61,124 bases of DNA from Deltaproteobacteria bacterium (GCA_002747175.1 PDTK01000033.1:1-61124), one strand, 5' to 3'. Positions 44,029 to 54,347 are shown, numbered from the stretch's first letter. Translations and numbers: made by a program. Notes: generated by a model not told the origin, from the sequence alone.

Positions 44029-45810
44029 TTAATCGTCGGGCAGACCAAGGCGGTGCCACATGCAATCCACCCGTTTTTCCACATCCGGGTCAAATTCAAC
44101 GGGTTTGGGATACCCTGTTTTCCAGCGGGCGTCAATGGCAATGGGAAAGTCAAAAACCAGACGATTGCCAACCACGTTTCGGCCGGCCGGATGCAGATCG
44201 GCCAAGGGGTCGAAACGGGTAAACCAGCCCCAGAGCATCATGATGCGGTCGGTGAGAGGAACATCAGCGGAAACGATGACATGGAATATATATTTCGCAG
44301 CCACCGGATGGTTCGCCAGTGCCTGTCGCAGGGGTTCGATCGTTTTGACGGCGTCAGACACCTGGACCATGAGAAAGGCCGGTCCCAAAGATGCGGTAGC
44401 CGTCACATCCGGGTGTAAATCAGCGGGATCGGGTACTTGCTGCGGCGCCTCACCCCGCAATGGCCCTCTGCCGTCATCCGTGGCCATAAGGATCAGTCGG
44501 CTGCCCGTGTTCATGGCCGGCCCGGTGAAATCCAGGGTATCCTGGGCCGTGGGTGCCAGCAGGTAGATGCCGCTTTGGGGATCCAAATGATTCCACAAAG
44601 CCTGGCTCACCGCCATAAAGTCGCGGGTATCCACCCGGTAATCCACGGTAATCATCACCTTGGTCAAGGAGACCTGCCCCTCTCCCAGCATACCCAGTGT
44701 ATGTTTTAAGGCTTCCTTGGGATAACGCTCGTTGACCGCCATGACGGCCAGGGCATGAAATCCGGTCTCCGGGTAGGCCCACAGGTCCGTTACCGCAGGT
44801 CGAATCATTTTCAACAGCGGCAGGGTCATGTCCTGCAGGGCTTCGCCGATCCAGTAGTCTTCCTGTATGGGTTTGCCCACGACCGTGGCCGGATAGATGG
44901 CGTCTTTTCTGGCCAGGATGCGGTCGACCCGAAAGACGGGATAATCGGCGGCATGGGAATAGTGACCGAAATGGTCTCCGAAAGGACCCTCCCAACGCTC
45001 GTCGCCGGGCGAGACCCGCCCCTCCAGAACAAATTCCGCCCTGGCGGGAATCCGGTGTCCGGTGGTTTGGCGTTGGATGACCTCCAGGGGCCGATTCATC
45101 ATGTAGGCGGCCAGCAGGCGTTCGTCGATTCCTTCGGGCAATGGTGCCACGGCTGCCGGAATCAGGGCCGGCGGACCGCCCAAAAACACGCTCACAGGCA
45201 GAGCACATCCCTTGGCGACGGCCTTGTGAAAATGAAAACCGCCGCCCTTTTCAATCTGCCAATGCATACCGGTGCTGCGGACGTCAAAACGTTGCAGACG
45301 GTACATGCCCAGGTTGCCGGTGCCGTTTTCCGGATCGGTGGTGTGCACCAAAGGCAGGGTAAAAAAAGGCCCTCCGTCCTCGGGCCAGCAGGTGAGCACC
45401 GGCAGTTGCTCCAGGTCCGGGGGACCGACCACGGTATCCAGCACCGGTCCTTTCCGAACGGTGCGCATACGCGCCTTCGACAGTGCAAACAGATCTTTAC
45501 GCGAACGAAACATACCGGACAATCCCGGCGGCATGAGTTTCCGGGACAGACGAAACACCCGCTGCCCCAGTTCAGCCGGGTTGCCGCCAAAGACCAGATC
45601 TGTCCGTTGGCGGGTGCCGAACAGGTTGCTGACCACCCGATAGGGCGAGCCGACCACATTTTCAAACAGAAGCGCCGGTCCGCCGCAAGCGATCACCCGG
45701 TGCTGAATAATGGCCATCTCTTGATCGGGATTGACCTGTTCCCGAATGCGGACCAATTCCTTGTCTCGTTCGAGATGGTCTATGAAAGCACGCAAATCGG
45801 CAAAGCTCAA
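44029..45810 (-). CDS. UbiD-family decarboxylase (menaquinone)
   Basis: 593 residues. UbiD enzymes decarboxylate aromatic acids with prenylated FMN made by UbiX, which is encoded just upstream. Hallmarks are FENVVGSPYRVVSNLF, LTCWPEDGGPFFTLPLV, MYRLQRFD and GPFGDHFGHYS. In this context it likely decarboxylates the prenylated naphthoate of the futalosine branch (MqnL role). It overlaps the ubiX stop by 4 nt. Confidence 0.9.
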   Translation of the reverse strand: MSFADLRAFIDHLERDKELVRIREQVNPDQEMAIIQHRVIACGGPALLFENVVGSPYRVVSNLFGTRQRTDLVFGGNPAELGQRVFRLSRKLMPPGLSGMFRSRKDLFALSKARMRTVRKGPVLDTVVGPPDLEQLPVLTCWPEDGGPFFTLPLVHTTDPENGTGNLGMYRLQRFDVRSTGMHWQIEKGGGFHFHKAVAKGCALPVSVFLGGPPALIPAAVAPLPEGIDERLLAAYMMNRPLEVIQRQTTGHRIPARAEFVLEGRVSPGDERWEGPFGDHFGHYSHAADYPVFRVDRILARKDAIYPATVVGKPIQEDYWIGEALQDMTLPLLKMIRPAVTDLWAYPETGFHALAVMAVNERYPKEALKHTLGMLGEGQVSLTKVMITVDYRVDTRDFMAVSQALWNHLDPQSGIYLLAPTAQDTLDFTGPAMNTGSRLILMATDDGRGPLRGEAPQQVPDPADLHPDVTATASLGPAFLMVQVSDAVKTIEPLRQALANHPVAAKYIFHVIVSADVPLTDRIMMLWGWFTRFDPLADLHPAGRNVVGNRLVFDFPIAIDARWKTGYPKPVEFDPDVEKRVDCMWHRLGLPDD

Positions 45811-46397
45811 CGGACATCCTCCCAGGTTTGCGGGGCCGGCTGCCCCAGAATTGCCAATACCCGATCCGTAAATGCCGCCATGAGATCATGCAGGCTCACC
45901 TTTTTGGGCGCTTTGCCTGCAAACATGAAAAATGGGGGACTCATGGGCATAATCACGGCCCCGGCCAGGGCCACGCGTCGCGCGTTTTCGATATCCATGA
46001 GCGTCAATGGTGATTCCCGAAGGCAGAGAATCAGCGGCCGTCGCTCTTTGATCTGACAGTGGGCCGCGCGGGTAATCAGGCTGTCACCCAAACCGGCGGC
46101 AATCTGGGCCAGGGTATGGGAAGAACAGGGAAGCACGACCATCCCGACAGCCGGCACGGATCCCGAGGATAGCGGCGCATACAGATCATCGGCGGAAAAT
46201 ACCCGGCAGGCCAGGGCTTCGATCTCATCCAGCCCGCCGCATTCGGTTTTTGCCACTTTGCGGCCCCATTGACTGGCCACCAGGTCCACAGGCCAATTGG
46301 ATTTTTTTACCAGCAACCCGGCTGCGTGGATGCCCGATGCACCGGTAATCCCCAAAATCAGGTGAGGCTGGTCGCTTTCAGATATGACATGCTCCAT
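45807..46397 (-). CDS. ubiX: UbiX-type flavin prenyltransferase
   Basis: 196 residues, which makes the prenylated FMN used by the UbiD partner (MqnM role). The FMN-binding motif GITGASGIHAAGLLV and PCSSHTLAQIAAGLGDSLITR match the family. It follows the ubiA-like gene by 13 nt and overlaps ubiD by 4 nt. Confidence 0.92.
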   Translation of the reverse strand: MEHVISESDQPHLILGITGASGIHAAGLLVKKSNWPVDLVASQWGRKVAKTECGGLDEIEALACRVFSADDLYAPLSSGSVPAVGMVVLPCSSHTLAQIAAGLGDSLITRAAHCQIKERRPLILCLRESPLTLMDIENARRVALAGAVIMPMSPPFFMFAGKAPKKVSLHDLMAAFTDRVLAILGQPAPQTWEDVR

Positions 46398-46410
46398 TCG
46401 TCGTCGTCTT

Positions 46411-47253
46411 TCATGAAACCATGGGGGCGATGGCGCCGGCGATACCGGCCAGGGTGGAAATGGGAAAAAAGCGCTTGGGAACGGGAATCACCGGAATATA
46501 CATCAGGGCGAAAAAAAAGGCGGCCACAACAAAGGCCCTCCAGGCTGATGTTCCGCCATCCAGGGTCCAGATGATGATGGCCAGCAGCCCCAAGGCTGCC
46601 AGGTGGGTCGACCCGGCGACCCGCAAGGCACCGTTGACCCCCAACCAGGCCGGTATGGAATGGATGTCGTGTTCCCGGTCGTGGTCCACATCCAACAATG
46701 CATAGATGATATCAGACCCGCTCAGCCAACAAAAAACGAAACCGGAAAAAAGGATTGCCGCACCGGAAAAACGCGCATGACCGGCAGCCGCGACATAGGC
46801 ACCCAGCGGCGCCAAAGCCAGGCAGAGGCCGATCCCGAAATGGCAAAAGGGGGTGAAACGCTTGAGCAGCGAATACCCCAGAAGCGGTATCAGGGGAATG
46901 GGCGCCAGGGTCAGGCACCAGCCGCCCAATATCCAGCAGGCCGCCAGATAGACCAGCAGACCGCCGGCGGCAATGGCCAGGGCCTGGCCCAAACGCATCC
47001 TGCCGGCTGGCAGTTCACGGTTGGCCGTTCGCGGATTGAGCCGATCAATGTGGCGGTCGAACACACGGTTCATGGCCATTCCGAAAACGCGGGCACCCAC
47101 CGCTGCCACAACGATCAGCATCATCACCCAAATGCTTGGAAATTGGTTCCCGGCGCCCAGCCACGCACCGGTGAAAATCAACGGCAGGCTGAAAGCGGTG
47201 TGCTCGATTTTGGTAAAATTCAATATATTGGTAAGCGTTGCATCTGAATTCAT
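46411..47253 (-). CDS. UbiA-family prenyltransferase (menaquinone)
   Basis: 280 residues with about eight to nine membrane segments. The two Asp-rich motifs that bind Mg-prenyl-diphosphate are NRVFDRHID near 63-71 and LDVDHDREHD near 188-197. It attaches the isoprenoid side chain to the naphthoate ring (MqnP role). Start overlaps the mqnB stop by 4 nt. Confidence 0.92.
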   Translation of the reverse strand: MNSDATLTNILNFTKIEHTAFSLPLIFTGAWLGAGNQFPSIWVMMLIVVAAVGARVFGMAMNRVFDRHIDRLNPRTANRELPAGRMRLGQALAIAAGGLLVYLAACWILGGWCLTLAPIPLIPLLGYSLLKRFTPFCHFGIGLCLALAPLGAYVAAAGHARFSGAAILFSGFVFCWLSGSDIIYALLDVDHDREHDIHSIPAWLGVNGALRVAGSTHLAALGLLAIIIWTLDGGTSAWRAFVVAAFFFALMYIPVIPVPKRFFPISTLAGIAGAIAPMVS

Positions 47254-47891
47254 GATCTTGTATCTGTGGCCTGGCTCGTTAATTCCTGAATCATTTTCCG
47301 GGCGATCCTCTCCGATACCCGGGCAATATGCCGGGCAATATGCTTCCGGCCGGTTTCATCGGCACCGTCGCTGATGCCCTTGAGCATGGCGCATGGGATG
47401 CCGTAACAATGGGCCGTCCGGGCCACGGCAACCCCTTCCATATCGGCCAGATCACCAATGGCAAGCAAGGTCTGCCGCAGGACATCGGTAAATACGGGAC
47501 GATCACAGGTGACCAGGCGGGCCGTCTCCAGCCCCTCGAACCATTGGGGACTGCATGCATATTCCGGATCGGGTTCACCGAAGCGCTCGCAGTCACCCTC
47601 CACGGCACTGCCGACACGCAACAGATCACCGACATGCCAACGTTTTTCCCGGCTCAGGCAACCACATAGCCCGGCACTGACCAGTACCTTGCATCCCTGC
47701 CGCAGAACCATCTCCGCGGCCGCCAGCGCCGCCGCGATCTTTCCCATGCCGCTGACCACCGCGACACATTCCGGGTGAATTGCAGGCGACACCCGAAAAA
47801 AAGGAAAGGGGGCGGCCTTGACCGAAACCACCGAAGCCAGGGACAAAAAGGGTTCAGCTTCCTGTCGGGTGGCGAAGACGATCCCGATCAT
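47250..47891 (-). CDS. mqnB: Futalosine hydrolase-like nucleosidase MqnB
   Basis: 213 residues of the nucleoside phosphorylase/MTA nucleosidase fold. GMGKIAAALAAAEMVL near 49 and the catalytic region MEGVAVARTAHCYG and SDGADE near 187-192 match MqnB. It removes the purine base from (aminodeoxy)futalosine. The start ATG shares one base with the mqnD stop (TAATG). Confidence 0.85.
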   Translation of the reverse strand: MIGIVFATRQEAEPFLSLASVVSVKAAPFPFFRVSPAIHPECVAVVSGMGKIAAALAAAEMVLRQGCKVLVSAGLCGCLSREKRWHVGDLLRVGSAVEGDCERFGEPDPEYACSPQWFEGLETARLVTCDRPVFTDVLRQTLLAIGDLADMEGVAVARTAHCYGIPCAMLKGISDGADETGRKHIARHIARVSERIARKMIQELTSQATDTRS

Positions 47892-48694
47892 TACAGGACC
47901 CCACTATCCCGCGCCATGGTTTCGAGGACGTCCAGGGCCTTTTGCCCTTTCTCTCCCAAATCCAGGCTGAAGGGGTTCACAAAGGTATGGATGTGCGCCT
48001 TAAGCACCCTTTCATCCATTTCCTGGGCATGCGCCCTTATATACGGCAGGGCCTTCTCCTGTTTATCCATGCCCCGCTGGATGCTGCTTTTGATCAGGGC
48101 ATCAATCCGTTCGATGAGCGCCGTCCCCAACGCCTTTCTGGCGGCAATGCAGCCCAAAGGTATGGGTAAGCCGCTCTGTTCCTCCCACCAGGCCCCCAGA
48201 TCCACGATGGCTGTAAAGCCGGCCTGTTCGAAGGTGAAACGGCTCTCATGGATGATCACCCCGCAGTCCGCCTCACCGGATTCAAGCATGTCGAAAATCC
48301 GGTTGTAGGGAACGAACATCCGTTGGTCGGCATCCGGCGCCCACAGACGAAACAGCAGATGGGCCGTTGTCCATTTGCCCGGCAGGATCACCCTTTTTTC
48401 CCGAATGGCTTCAGGTGCCACCGGCTGCCTGGCGATCAGTACCGGACCGCAACCGAATCCCATGGCCGCACCGGCGGAGAGAAGTTGATAACGCTCCTTG
48501 ACCGCCATCCAGGCATAACAGGAAAGCTTGCTGATATCGAAAACCGCCTCCATGGCCTTGGCATTGAGGGTTTCCACATCGTGCAGTTGCGGTTCGATGA
48601 GATGGCCTTCGATTCCGATATCGCCCGCAGCAATGGCGTTGAACATGAAAGTGTCGTTGGGACAGGGTGAATAGCCGAATTGGAGTCTGTTCAT
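47891..48694 (-). CDS. mqnD: 1,4-dihydroxy-6-naphthoate synthase MqnD
   Basis: 267 residues of the PBP-like fold related to MqnA. It reads FGYSPCPNDTFMFNAIAAG, then FDISKLSCYAW and SGEADCGVIIHESRFTF near 143-157. It converts the cyclic product of MqnC to 1,4-dihydroxy-6-naphthoate. ATG 48694 is chosen because family members start just before FGYSPCPNDTF; the 48790 frame is an extension. It is first of the mqnD-mqnB-ubiA-ubiX-ubiD run. Confidence 0.92.
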   Translation of the reverse strand: MNRLQFGYSPCPNDTFMFNAIAAGDIGIEGHLIEPQLHDVETLNAKAMEAVFDISKLSCYAWMAVKERYQLLSAGAAMGFGCGPVLIARQPVAPEAIREKRVILPGKWTTAHLLFRLWAPDADQRMFVPYNRIFDMLESGEADCGVIIHESRFTFEQAGFTAIVDLGAWWEEQSGLPIPLGCIAARKALGTALIERIDALIKSSIQRGMDKQEKALPYIRAHAQEMDERVLKAHIHTFVNPFSLDLGEKGQKALDVLETMARDSGVL

Positions 48695-48837
48695 AACTTG
48701 ATGGTGAACCGGCTGTAAATGCTGGCAATCGTATATCTTTTCCGTAAGGGCCAGCACCTCAGACCCGATGGCCTGGTATCGGGGTATCAAGGTCCGGAAA
48801 GGGTCTGTGAATCGGTGTTTGCCAGGCTCACCGCCTG

Positions 48838-51800
48838 TCAGCCGTTGGCTTGATAACGTCGGCCATTGCCTCGGCGCCCACCATTGAGATCGCTGTTTCG
48901 CATTGCGGTCGCCGCATCGATACAGCGTGTCTGAACTGCGTCATACCCAAATATGGCGTTGACCTCCCGGGTCATGGCATCGCAATAGCGAATGCGCAGA
49001 TCCTCGTCCATGGTCACCACCGCCTGGGCGTCGTCGTCCATACAGATGTGGAGATATCCTTTGCACGTGCCCGGATAGCGGATCAATGCCTGATGAACCC
49101 GACGCAGCGTATCTCTGTCTGCCGTTGCCGAATCGACCATCAATCTCACTTCCACGGTCCAGGTCTCTTCGGCCTGCTCCATGGGGATCACGGTATCGGC
49201 AAGAATCTTGACCCCGTTTTCTTCTACCTGGGTCTGCCCCTGAACCAAGACCGGCTGGTCGGCCGTCAACAGGTCGGCGCAGTCCGAATAGACGGACGGA
49301 AATACCACGACTTCCACGGAACCATTCAGATCCTCTACGGTGGCGAACCCCATTAACTCGTCTTTACGGGTACGGATCACTTTGGCGTCGGCGATGGTAC
49401 CGCCGATGCGAACCGCGCTTTTATCGGCAGCTTCCCGGACGCTCAAGGCATCCACATTGGTGAACTTCTCCAAAATGGGTTTGTACTGGTCCAGTGGATG
49501 GCCGGTGACGTAGAAACCAAGGGTCTCTTTTTCCTGCTGCAATTTTTCCTTGTCTTCCCACTCGTCCATACCGGGGATGGCAGGCAGGTTAATGACCAAA
49601 TTCTCACCGTTTCCAGTGTCGAAAAGGCTCATTTGGGCACTGTTTTTCTCGCGTTGAATACGCTGGCCATAGTCAAGGGCCTCTTCCATGACCGCCATGA
49701 GCCGTGAACGGTATACGCCGGTGGAGTCCAGAGCGCCGCATCGGATCAGGCTTTCCAGGACCCGTTTGTTGACCTTGGTGGCGTCCACCCGCTGGCAAAA
49801 GTCGAAAATGGAAGTAAACGGCCCGTTGGCCTCTCGTTCGGCAATGATCAGGTCTACGGCCGCTTCACCCACATTCTTGACGGCAGCCAGACCGAAACGG
49901 ATGCGTCCGTCGACGGCGGTGAACACGGTACTGCTCTCATTGATATCCGGCGGCAACACTTCAATGTCGTGGGTCCGGCACTCGTTGATGAACTTGACCA
50001 CCCCGTCGATGGTATCGATCTCGCTGGTGAGCAAGGCTGCCATGAATTCCACGGGGTAGTGCGCCTTGAGATAGGCCGTCTGATAGGCGATCAGGGCGTA
50101 GGCGGCGCTGTGGGATTTGTTGAATCCGTACCCGCCGAACTTCTCGATCAGGTCAAACAATTCCGTGGCCACGGCTTTGTCCACACCATTCTCAACCGCG
50201 CCGCTGACGAATTTTTCCCTGTGCTCGGCCATCAGATCAGCGATCTTCTTGCCGATGGCCTTGCGCAGGCTGTCCGCATCGGCCATGGTGTAGCCGGACA
50301 GCTCGACCGCCACCTGCATCACCTGCTCCTGATAAACCATGACCCCGTAAGTTTCCTTGAGAATCGGCTCCAGTGAGTCCACCGGATAGATGACTTCTTT
50401 GCGGCCATGCTTGCGATCGACGAAATCATCTACCATACCCGAATCCAGCGGTCCGGGCCGATAAAGGGCCACCAGGGCCGTAAGATCGTCGAAGGATTCG
50501 GGATGCAGGCGGACCAGCAGTTTTTTCATCCCGCTGGATTCCAGTTGGAATACGCCGGTGGTGTCACCGGCCTGTAACAATTCGAATGTCCGGGCATCGT
50601 CCATGGGCAGATGCTCCAGGTCCGGCACCGGTTTGCCCTGGTCGCCGATACTTTTGAGGGCATCGGCAATGACGGTCAGGTTGCGCAACCCCAGAAAGTC
50701 GAATTTGACCAGACCGATGTTCTCCACCTTCTTCATGTCAAACTGGGTGACCACCTCCCCCTTTTTCCCCTTGTACAGGGGCAGGTACTCCACCAGGGGT
50801 TTGTCGCCGATGACCACGCCGGCCGCGTGGGTGGAGGCGTGACGGGAGAGTCCTTCCAGAGCCCGGCTGATATCGATCAATTCGGCAAAGCGTGCATCGG
50901 CCGCCACCATCTCGGCCAGCTTGGGTTCTTCTTTGAGGGCCTTGTCGATGGTCATCTTGAGGCTGTCGGGAATCAGCTTGGCGATGGTGTCCACCTCCGC
51001 CAAAGGAAGCCCCAGAGCTCGGCCCACATCCCGGATGACCAATTTGGCCTTCATTTTTCCATAGGTGATGATCTGAGCTACGTAATCGCCGCCGCCGTAT
51101 CGCTCGACAACGTAATTGTATACTTTTTCCCGGCCACGGATACAAAAATCCACGTCGATATCCGGCATGCTGATACGTGATGGATTCAAAAAACGCTCGA
51201 AAATCAGGCCGTGCGCCAAGGGGTCCAGGTCGGTGATGAACAGGGCGAAGGAGACCAGACTGCCGGCAGCCGACCCGCGGCCGGGCCCAACCGGGATCCC
51301 GTTTTCTTTGGCATAGCGGATGAAGTCGGCGACGATGAGAAAATAGCCCGGAAACCCCATGTCCTTGATCGTTTTCAGTTCGTATTCCAACCGTTCCTTA
51401 TAAACGGTCTCGTCCATGTCAGGTCGTTTTTTGCGGATCACGGCCATGCGCCGTTCGTAACCCTCGCGGACCTGCGCGTCGAACAATTCGTCGGCGGTTT
51501 TGCCGGATTCGGCATCAAACTGGGGGAAATGATAGGTTTTGAAATCGAACTCAACGTGGCACCTGTCGGCAATGGCCACGGTGTTTTCGATGGCCCCCGG
51601 GTATTTGGCGAAGTATGCCTTCATCTCTTCGGGGGACTTAAAATAAAGCTGGTCGGAATCGAATGTGAAGCGGTCCGCATCGGCCATGGTTTTCTGGGTC
51701 TGAATACACAGTAGAACTTCGTGGGCTTTGGCGTCCTTGCGGTTGAGGTAGTGACAGTCGTTGGTCGCCACCAGGGGAATGTCCAGTTTGCGGTTCAGCG

Positions 51801-52386
51801 CCACCAATCCCTGGTTGACCTTCTCCTGGGCGGGAATGCCGTTGTGCTGCAATTCCAGAAAGAAACTGCCTTCCCCGAACACATTGTGATAAAAAAGGGC
51901 CGCCTCTTCGGCCTTGTCCATCCGGTCGGCCAGAATGTGCTGGGCAACGTCTCCCTTGAGGCAGGCCGACAGGGCGATGAGCCCATCGGCGTGGGCCGCC
52001 AGCACCTCCTTGTCGATGCGCGGCTTGTAGTAATACCCTTCCAATTGCCCGATGGTGGCCAGCTTGCACAGGTTGCGGTACCCTTCCTGGTTTTCGGCCA
52101 GCAACACCAGGTGACGCGTCCCGGCCTTGTCCAGGGGCGTTTTGTCGGTCAGAGCGCGCGGGGCCACATAACATTCGCAGCCCAGGATGGGTTTGATACC
52201 GGCAGATGTCGCTTGCTGGTAGAAATCCAGGGCGCCGAACATGGTGCCGTGATCGGTGAGGGCCACCGCCGGCATGTTGTATTCTTTGGCTTTTTCAAAC
52301 AGGTCCGCCAGTCGGATGGCCCCGTCCAGGAGGCTGTACTGGGTGTGGACGTGCAAATGGACAAAATCGGCAGTGGCTTGGGTCAT
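48838..52386 (-). CDS. dnaE: DNA polymerase III alpha subunit DnaE
   Basis: 1182 residues, catalytic subunit of the replicative polymerase. The PHP domain is at the front (VHLHVHTQYSLLDGAIRL, VALTDHGTMFGAL). The palm has the catalytic aspartates in PDIDVDFC near 405. Fingers, tau-binding and an OB-fold nucleic-acid domain near 990-1060 (RIGGTIADAKVI) follow. No separate proofreading domain, as is normal for the DnaE type. The mqnD gene starts 143 nt after its stop on the same strand. Confidence 0.96.
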   Translation of the reverse strand: MTQATADFVHLHVHTQYSLLDGAIRLADLFEKAKEYNMPAVALTDHGTMFGALDFYQQATSAGIKPILGCECYVAPRALTDKTPLDKAGTRHLVLLAENQEGYRNLCKLATIGQLEGYYYKPRIDKEVLAAHADGLIALSACLKGDVAQHILADRMDKAEEAALFYHNVFGEGSFFLELQHNGIPAQEKVNQGLVALNRKLDIPLVATNDCHYLNRKDAKAHEVLLCIQTQKTMADADRFTFDSDQLYFKSPEEMKAYFAKYPGAIENTVAIADRCHVEFDFKTYHFPQFDAESGKTADELFDAQVREGYERRMAVIRKKRPDMDETVYKERLEYELKTIKDMGFPGYFLIVADFIRYAKENGIPVGPGRGSAAGSLVSFALFITDLDPLAHGLIFERFLNPSRISMPDIDVDFCIRGREKVYNYVVERYGGGDYVAQIITYGKMKAKLVIRDVGRALGLPLAEVDTIAKLIPDSLKMTIDKALKEEPKLAEMVAADARFAELIDISRALEGLSRHASTHAAGVVIGDKPLVEYLPLYKGKKGEVVTQFDMKKVENIGLVKFDFLGLRNLTVIADALKSIGDQGKPVPDLEHLPMDDARTFELLQAGDTTGVFQLESSGMKKLLVRLHPESFDDLTALVALYRPGPLDSGMVDDFVDRKHGRKEVIYPVDSLEPILKETYGVMVYQEQVMQVAVELSGYTMADADSLRKAIGKKIADLMAEHREKFVSGAVENGVDKAVATELFDLIEKFGGYGFNKSHSAAYALIAYQTAYLKAHYPVEFMAALLTSEIDTIDGVVKFINECRTHDIEVLPPDINESSTVFTAVDGRIRFGLAAVKNVGEAAVDLIIAEREANGPFTSIFDFCQRVDATKVNKRVLESLIRCGALDSTGVYRSRLMAVMEEALDYGQRIQREKNSAQMSLFDTGNGENLVINLPAIPGMDEWEDKEKLQQEKETLGFYVTGHPLDQYKPILEKFTNVDALSVREAADKSAVRIGGTIADAKVIRTRKDELMGFATVEDLNGSVEVVVFPSVYSDCADLLTADQPVLVQGQTQVEENGVKILADTVIPMEQAEETWTVEVRLMVDSATADRDTLRRVHQALIRYPGTCKGYLHICMDDDAQAVVTMDEDLRIRYCDAMTREVNAIFGYDAVQTRCIDAATAMRNSDLNGGRRGNGRRYQANG

Positions 52387-52505
52387 AGGGCAGGCTCAGT
52401 TGGTTTTTATTGGAAATAATGGTTAAAAGGGATTGAATGGGTTTGACTTCTGCTTGCGCCGGGACGACATGCTTGGCGGTGTCTGAGGGGCACCAGTTTT
52501 GTGGA

Positions 52506-52550
52506 GGTTGAAACCGCAGGCGTAGCAGTGCTACGTCGAGGATTTCGACC
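52506..52550. other. Structured hairpin between guaB and dnaE
   Basis: GGTTGAAA at 52506-52513 pairs with TTTCGACC at 52543-52550 (one wobble) around an inner perfect 6-bp stem CGTAGC/GCTACG with a 3-nt loop. The 213-bp gap 52387-52599 shows no gene. This is probably an RNA structure in the transcript between guaB and dnaE or a repeat element; I did not find a second copy in the window. Confidence 0.45.
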
Positions 52551-52599
52551 GCTCGAGAACGCTGGATTAGTCAAAAAATGCCCTTTCTGATCAGGCACC

Positions 52600-54066
52600 C
52601 TAGTTGTCGACCCGATAGTTGGGCGCCTCCTTGGTAATAATCACATCATGCACATGGCTCTCGCGCATGCCGGCGGCACTGATCTTGACAAAATGTGCTT
52701 TGGTGCGCAATTCCTCAACGGTCCTGCAGCCCACGTAGCCCATACCCGCCTTGAAACCGCCAATGAGCTGATGGATGTTGGCAGACAGGGTGCCGCGGTA
52801 GGGCACCCGGCCGACGATGCCTTCGGGGACCAGTTTATCGTCGGTCTCCAGTTCGGTCTGATAATACCGGTCCTTGCTGCCCTTTTTCATGGCCTCCAGG
52901 GATCCCATGCCCCGGTACACCTTGTAGCTGCGGCCCTGAAACAAAATGGTTTCGCCCGGACTCTCTTCGGTACCGGCGAACAGGCCACCGATCATGATGG
53001 TATGGGCCCCGGCACCGATAGCCTTGGTGATGTCGCCGGAGAATTTGATACCGCCGTCGGCAATCAGCGGAACGCCGGTCTTTTCCGATACCTCGCGGCA
53101 GTTCATGATGGCGGACACCTGGGGCACACCGATGCCGGCCACGATGCGGGTGGTACAGATGGACCCGGGACCGATGCCGATCTTGATGGCATCCACCCCG
53201 GCATCGACCAGCGCCTGGGCGCCCTCGCCGGTGCCCACGTTACCCGCGACGAGCTGCATTTCGGGAAAATCGCCTTTCAAACGCTGCACGGCACGCAGCA
53301 CATTGCCTGAATGGCCGTGAGAGGTATCGATCACAATCACGTCGGCGCCGGCGTCGATAAGGGCCTGGGCCCGAGACATCATGTCTTCACCCACACCGAT
53401 GGCCGCCCCTACCCGCAGTCGTCCCATGGCATCCTTGCAGGCATTGGGATATTTCTTGATCTTCTCGATATCCTTGATCGTGATCATCCCGGTCAGCCGG
53501 CCGTTCTTGTCCACCACCAGTAATTTTTCGATGCGATGCTCGTGAAGCAACTTCTTGGAATCCTCCAGACTGATACCTTCGCTCACGGTTACCAGGTTTT
53601 CACTGGTCATGATATCGCTGACCTTCTTACTCATGTCCGCCTCGAACCGCAGATCACGGTTGGTGACGATGCCCACCAATTGATCCCCGTGCGTCACCGG
53701 TACACCTGAAATACGGTAGCGGGACATCAGGTTCATCACCTCTTCGATGGGCCGATCCGGATCAATGGTCAGCGGGTCGACGATCATGCCGCTTTCCGAT
53801 TTTTTGACCTGGTCAACTTCCATGGCCTGATGCTTCACACTCATGTTGCGATGGATGAATCCGATGCCTCCCTCACGGGCCATGGTGATGGCGGTCTGGG
53901 CCCCGGTGACGGTGTCCATGGCGGCACTGACGATGGGAATGTTGACGGTCAGTTCACGGGTCAGTCGGGTGCGGGTGTCGACATCCTTGGGAAGGACGTC
54001 CGAATAACCGGGTACCAGCAGTACATCATCAAAGGAATACGCCTCCTCTGTGATCGGCTTGTTCAT
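52600..54066 (-). CDS. guaB: Inosine-5'-monophosphate dehydrogenase GuaB
   Basis: 488 residues, oxidises IMP to XMP with NAD in guanine nucleotide synthesis. TIM-barrel with two CBS domains inserted at about 93-210. The catalytic Cys is in [11 protein letters not shown] near 303, with [13 protein letters not shown] and the GMGSLEAM flap region after it. GGAGG lies before ATG 54066, which gives the family start [17 protein letters not shown]. The frame to 54249 is not supported. guaA is not in the window. Confidence 0.97.
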   Translation of the reverse strand: MNKPITEEAYSFDDVLLVPGYSDVLPKDVDTRTRLTRELTVNIPIVSAAMDTVTGAQTAITMAREGGIGFIHRNMSVKHQAMEVDQVKKSESGMIVDPLTIDPDRPIEEVMNLMSRYRISGVPVTHGDQLVGIVTNRDLRFEADMSKKVSDIMTSENLVTVSEGISLEDSKKLLHEHRIEKLLVVDKNGRLTGMITIKDIEKIKKYPNACKDAMGRLRVGAAIGVGEDMMSRAQALIDAGADVIVIDTSHGHSGNVLRAVQRLKGDFPEMQLVAGNVGTGEGAQALVDAGVDAIKIGIGPGSICTTRIVAGIGVPQVSAIMNCREVSEKTGVPLIADGGIKFSGDITKAIGAGAHTIMIGGLFAGTEESPGETILFQGRSYKVYRGMGSLEAMKKGSKDRYYQTELETDDKLVPEGIVGRVPYRGTLSANIHQLIGGFKAGMGYVGCRTVEELRTKAHFVKISAAGMRESHVHDVIITKEAPNYRVDN

Positions 54067-54300
54067 GCGGATCCTCCATATTTGAACGGAATTTGGCCTG
54101 GGCCGGCAGCGATGATTGTTAATGATATCCGCTGGCAACCGCTTCCGGCGGCTGGGGTCGTCAACGGTGGTAAAATGGAAATTGTGCCGGCTCCGACGCA
54201 TCTGGGAACCTTGTTCGGTCTTCACGGTGTGACGGCAGACAGACAGCACCGATTAATCCATAAAAATACCAAATACAGGTGGCTTTATCAATCTTTATTT

Positions 54301-54347
54301 AGTGCCCATCCGGAAATGGCCAATTTGCCTATTTCTGGACAGACACT
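54301..54347 (+). repeat. 46-bp palindromic repeat P1, full copy
   Basis: Differs from the copy at 32230 by one base in 46. It lies in the 438-bp gap between guaB and the YciO-like gene; the rest of that gap (54067-54300, 54348-54504) shows no recognised gene or structure. Confidence 0.9.

Noticed and set aside
44755..46056. 433-residue open frame on the plus strand opposite ubiD/ubiX
   Set aside because: Shadow of the UbiD and UbiX genes; no motif and no ribosome site.
54067..54249. 61-residue N-terminal extension of GuaB
   Set aside because: Family members begin near [10 protein letters not shown], and GGAGG precedes that ATG; the extension is basic and not family-like.
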